From Oscillospiraceae bacterium (GTDB taxonomy: Bacteria; Bacillota; Clostridia; Oscillospirales; Ruminococcaceae), in the NCBI GenBank assembly GCA_009784825.1, contig WQXO01000004.1, positions 62,001-126,000 of the forward strand: a DNA stretch of 64,000 nt, given 5' to 3'. Position numbers and translations under genes: made by a program. This document shows positions 61,575 through 64,000 of the stretch, piece by piece. The notes beneath the pieces were generated by a model. The model had not been told where the DNA came from. It searched no databases and saw nothing but the letters and a program-made list of their open reading frames with translations. Each line of letters opens with the position of its first letter. Within the stretch, counting starts at the first letter, position 1.

Positions 61575-62701
61575 TATATTTTGATAATGCTGCCACCACA
61601 TTCCCTAAGCCGCCGATTGTTGCTAATGCAATGTACAAGGCGATGACACAGTATGGCGGTAATCCGGGGAGAGCCGGTCATAAGCTGTCTATGAACACTG
61701 CAGAGGCGATATATAACGCCCGTGAAAAGTGTGCAGAGTTTTTCGGGGCTGAAACCGAGAATGTTGTATTTACGCTCAACTGCACTCATGCCCTTAATAT
61801 CGCCATTAAGGGATTAGCAACAGCTAATGCACATTTTATCATTTCCGACTTGGAGCATAACGCCTCTGCCCGTCCGGTTCATGCCGCTTCAAAGGAAAAC
61901 AATATCACCTATTCCGTGGCTAAGACGGGTGAAACAGTAAGTGAAACAATAAGGGCGTTTGAGTCGTTAATCAATACCCGAACTAAAGCGATAGTTTGTA
62001 CTATGGCGAGCAATGTTACCGGGAAGATTCTGCCGTTTCGGGAAATCGCCGCATTGTGCAAGAAAAAGGGGATTTGTTTTGTTTTAGACGCCGCACAAGG
62101 GGCAGGAGTTATTCCGGTGAGTATGGACGATGGGGTGAATATATTGTGCTGTCCGGGGCATAAGGGATTGTACGGCCCTATGGGTACCGGTCTTATGCTG
62201 ACTGATGCAAAGTATAAGCTTAGGACATTCACCGAGGGGGGAACTGGCAGCAACAGCCGTGACCTTGAGCAACCCGATAACTTGCCCGACAGGTTCGAGT
62301 GCGGGACTGTTAATACTGCAGGGATTATTGCACTTGGAGCGGGGATTGACTTTGTTACCGAGAAAAAGATAACCCGTATCCACGATTATGAAATGAATCT
62401 GTGTGAAATGTTAATTAACGCCTTAAAGAAAAATCCGAAGATAACACTGTATTTCGATAAAATGGACGATACACGAGTGCCGTTAGTTCCCTTTAATATT
62501 ATCGGAACAGATTCTGCGACTGCCGCAAACAGCTTATCCGAGGCGGGATTTTGTTTGAGGGGTGGGTTCCATTGTGCTTTCTTAGCCCATAAGAAAATGA
62601 ACACGCTTAATACAGGGGTGATACGCTTCGCTCCGTCGGTGTTTAATAATAAAAGTGAGGTTCAAGCTTTAATTAAGGCGGTCGGTAAATTAACAGGTTG
62701 A
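61571..62701 (+). CDS. Cysteine desulfurase-like class V aminotransferase (SufS/CsdA type)
   Basis: A 376-residue PLP enzyme. The N-terminus MIYFDNAATTFPKPPIV, the PLP-lysine motif CCPGHKGLYGPMGTG and the Cys in LRGGFHCAFLAHKKMNT mark the group that removes sulfur from cysteine (or selenium from selenocysteine). It overlaps the DUF3343 gene, its probable sulfur acceptor. The stop codon TGA lies within the TTGACA box of the next promoter. Confidence 0.91.
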   Translation: MIYFDNAATTFPKPPIVANAMYKAMTQYGGNPGRAGHKLSMNTAEAIYNAREKCAEFFGAETENVVFTLNCTHALNIAIKGLATANAHFIISDLEHNASARPVHAASKENNITYSVAKTGETVSETIRAFESLINTRTKAIVCTMASNVTGKILPFREIAALCKKKGICFVLDAAQGAGVIPVSMDDGVNILCCPGHKGLYGPMGTGLMLTDAKYKLRTFTEGGTGSNSRDLEQPDNLPDRFECGTVNTAGIIALGAGIDFVTEKKITRIHDYEMNLCEMLINALKKNPKITLYFDKMDDTRVPLVPFNIIGTDSATAANSLSEAGFCLRGGFHCAFLAHKKMNTLNTGVIRFAPSVFNNKSEVQALIKAVGKLTG

Positions 62702-62726
62702 CATAACTTGGTTTTAATGCTATACT
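62698..62726 (+). promoter_or_regulatory. Promoter giving a leaderless NERD mRNA
   Basis: TTGACA (62698-62703), 17 bp spacer, TATACT (62721-62726). Only six bases separate the -10 box from the ATG at 62733, so the transcript should start at the A of the start codon. The -35 box overlaps the upstream stop codon. Confidence 0.68.
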
Positions 62727-62732
62727 TTTGGC

Positions 62733-63464
62733 ATGATAAAGATTTATAAAAATAAGAACGCCAATTTCAAAAAAATATCTTTTTTGTTCGCTATTCAGGT
62801 TATCCTCGGAATGCTGCCTGCTGTGCTTTTTACTGTGTATGCACTCAGCCTTGAGGAAAAAGATATTTCTTTGGGTATAATAATCATCTCCATAATCCTG
62901 TTTTCGTTTGCCGGTTATATAGTAGCGGGCAGGCGTTATAACATTCTTGTTTCCGGCTATAAGGGTGAGAAACGCCTTGTAAAAACTGTTAAGCAATTAG
63001 ACGGTGATTATTCCGTTTTTACTAATCTGCCCATTCGATATAAGAGAAACCGTTCTGAGATTGATTTACTGTTGGTCTCAAGAAACGGTGTTTTGATTGT
63101 GGAGGTTAAAAACCATTCCGGGGTTATCTCGGGTTCGTATAATGAAGATGACTGGATTCACCGCAAGTATTACCGGAAAGGTAAGGTTAGTGAAATCGAA
63201 ATGGAAAACCCGTTTAAACAGATTAAACGGCAACGTGAAATTTTAAAAAGCATTCTCCGCTCTAACGGGCTTGATATTTGGGTTGACAGCATTCTCTATT
63301 TTTCGGGGAAGCCCTGCCTCCGTTTAGATTTGAGCGGTGACAGCTGTGTCGCTTCCTCTGAAAATGAGCTGGTGGGTTTCATAAATAGTTACAAATCTAA
63401 AAAACCGCTCACAGACGAGGAATATAACGGCATTATTAATACATTGCGAACTCACCACAATTAA
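62733..63464 (+). CDS. NERD-domain membrane protein
   Basis: A 243-residue protein with two N-terminal membrane helices (about 12-35 and 44-65) and a NERD (nuclease-related) domain (about 80-215). The nuclease-like core is RNRSEIDLLLVSRNGVLIVE with VKNHSG following, the D...ExK pattern of restriction-endonuclease folds; QIKRQREILKSIL is also typical. No ribosome binding site precedes the ATG, in line with a leaderless transcript. Function of NERD proteins is poorly known; nucleic acid processing is suspected. Confidence 0.88.
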   Translation: MIKIYKNKNANFKKISFLFAIQVILGMLPAVLFTVYALSLEEKDISLGIIIISIILFSFAGYIVAGRRYNILVSGYKGEKRLVKTVKQLDGDYSVFTNLPIRYKRNRSEIDLLLVSRNGVLIVEVKNHSGVISGSYNEDDWIHRKYYRKGKVSEIEMENPFKQIKRQREILKSILRSNGLDIWVDSILYFSGKPCLRLDLSGDSCVASSENELVGFINSYKSKKPLTDEEYNGIINTLRTHHN

Positions 63465-63740
63465 CCGCAATAGTTTTCACTTGTCAATCTATACAATGAA
63501 ATACATTTAATTTGTGACATTGTACAAATTTCGTCGCAGATATGCAAAAATTACTATTACATATTGACAAAATATTTTCTGTGTGTTATTATATACTCAG
63601 CGTAATAATGTTTTCATTTTTTTTACTCCTTTTTATTTAACTATTTTTCGATAGTTGTCTCCTTTCTTTTGTTCTACACATTTTACTTTATTTGATTTCA
63701 CCCCTTCTTTGTTTATTAGAGGGGGATTTTTCTCTTTTCT
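63465..63740 (+). other. Non-coding gap with an orphan promoter
   Basis: The gap holds a promoter-like TTGACA-17-TATTAT (63564-63592) followed by a T-rich stretch with no plausible ORF on the plus strand. On the minus strand an AAGGAG site precedes a six-codon frame (MKTLLR), too short to count as a gene. A short untranslated RNA could start here, but I see no strong terminator to support it. Confidence 0.45.
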
Positions 63741-63769
63741 TGACAAATGCTTACATATAGAGTAGAATT
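63741..63769 (+). promoter_or_regulatory. Promoter of the tyrosine recombinase gene
   Basis: TTGACA (63741-63746), 17 bp spacer, TAGAAT (63764-63769), followed by AGGGAGG about nine bases before the ATG at 63795. Confidence 0.75.
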
Positions 63770-63794
63770 AAATAAACAGGGAGGAACTGCATTT

Positions 63795-64000
63795 ATGTTT
63801 AACAGAGACGAAGTCCCCGCATATGTCAGGGAATTCCTTGATTATATCGCCACGATAAAAGGCAGGTCGCAGAATACTGTTACCGGGTATTTCCATGACT
63901 TAAAGTGTTTTTTAAGGTTTTTGAAAATTAAACATGGTATGGTCGATAAAAAAGCTGTCTTTGAAGAAATCGAGGTTATGGACTTCCCTGCCGAAATTAT
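63795..64000 (+). CDS. Tyrosine recombinase (XerC/XerD-like), 3' end cut by window edge
   Basis: The first 68 residues of a site-specific recombinase. YVREFLDYIATIKGRSQNTV followed by GYFHDLKCFLRFLK is the SAM-like core-binding domain of XerC/XerD proteins. The catalytic domain lies outside the window. It could be the chromosome-dimer resolvase or an element integrase; the isolated position with its own promoter fits the former slightly better. Confidence 0.85.
   Translation, partial: MFNRDEVPAYVREFLDYIATIKGRSQNTVTGYFHDLKCFLRFLKIKHGMVDKKAVFEEIEVMDFPAEI

Noticed and set aside
63601-63640. Minus-strand mini-frame MKTLLR after a good AAGGAG site
   Set aside because: Only six codons, no downstream gene to regulate on that strand.

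Overview
The window looks like chromosomal DNA of an anaerobic, plant-fibre-degrading, endospore-lineage member of the Clostridia, most like an Oscillospiraceae/Ruminococcaceae gut or rumen bacterium. The evidence is a spoIIGA-sigE pair, ricT and a cyclic-di-AMP receptor (Firmicutes/sporulation lineage); three secreted lipoprotein glycoside hydrolases (two GH10, one GH5) with Thr-rich linkers; a xylose catabolic operon; and strong AGGAGG-type ribosome binding sites. No prophage, rRNA operon or CRISPR array is visible. The assignment rests on gene content only.

Layout. 1-8127 (minus): a VTC-type polyphosphate polymerase/DUF4956 pair heads a run containing GH5 cellulase, GH10 xylanase, an XRE-cupin regulator, an acyl-CoA ligase, a membrane protein and truncated rarA. 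8263-9802 (plus): spoIIGA and sigE. 9874-18900 (minus): a second GH10 xylanase with a CBM, then (upstream of it) comEB, darA, holB, ricT, rsmA, an unknown gene, two lipoproteins with a shared signal sequence, and tsaD. 19037-26291 (plus): xylA, xylB, a transaldolase-like aldolase, an unknown gene, glyA and prs. 26338-40387 (minus): housekeeping genes (ftsH, hpt, tilS, dnaB, rplI, gdpP, rnj), a PIN toxin-antitoxin pair, a decayed HEPN/MNT locus and a large sugar-nucleotidyltransferase. 40553-43652 (plus): a TetR/CPBP-protease pair, tRNA-Pro (minus) and a CoA-transferase. 43653-51600 (minus): an operon joining a BspA-like LRR protein, STAS, GGDEF, RsbW-like kinase, a 1325-residue surface protein and a SpoIIE-type phosphatase. 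52358-56103 (plus): an NAD salvage operon. 56132-58595 (plus): rpmG-secE-nusG-rplK-rplA. The remainder (plus): a tryptophanase-family lyase, a riboswitch-controlled cation exporter, a cysteine desulfurase with DUF3343, a NERD protein and the start of a tyrosine recombinase.

How it works together. Extracellular xylan and glucan are cut by the lipoprotein hydrolases; xylose is then isomerised and phosphorylated by XylA/XylB and passed to the pentose phosphate pathway, with PRPP made in the same gene run. The surface-protein operon contains all parts of a partner-switching circuit (phosphatase, kinase, STAS antagonist) plus a diguanylate cyclase, but no sigma factor. I consider it the best candidate for an undescribed regulatory system.

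Non-coding structure is unusually rich. A NiCo (czcD) riboswitch with an 18-bp tandem expansion of one hairpin precedes the CDF exporter. A 44-bp repeat begins exactly at the stop codons of sigE and comEB, with a related copy at rnj. A GTAGGGG-type palindromic repeat occurs inside coding sequence (GH5 linker, FtsH tail). AT-rich repeats follow glyA and rplK and lie inside rsmA. Two genes (spoIIGA, NERD) have a -10 box so close to the ATG that leaderless mRNAs are likely.
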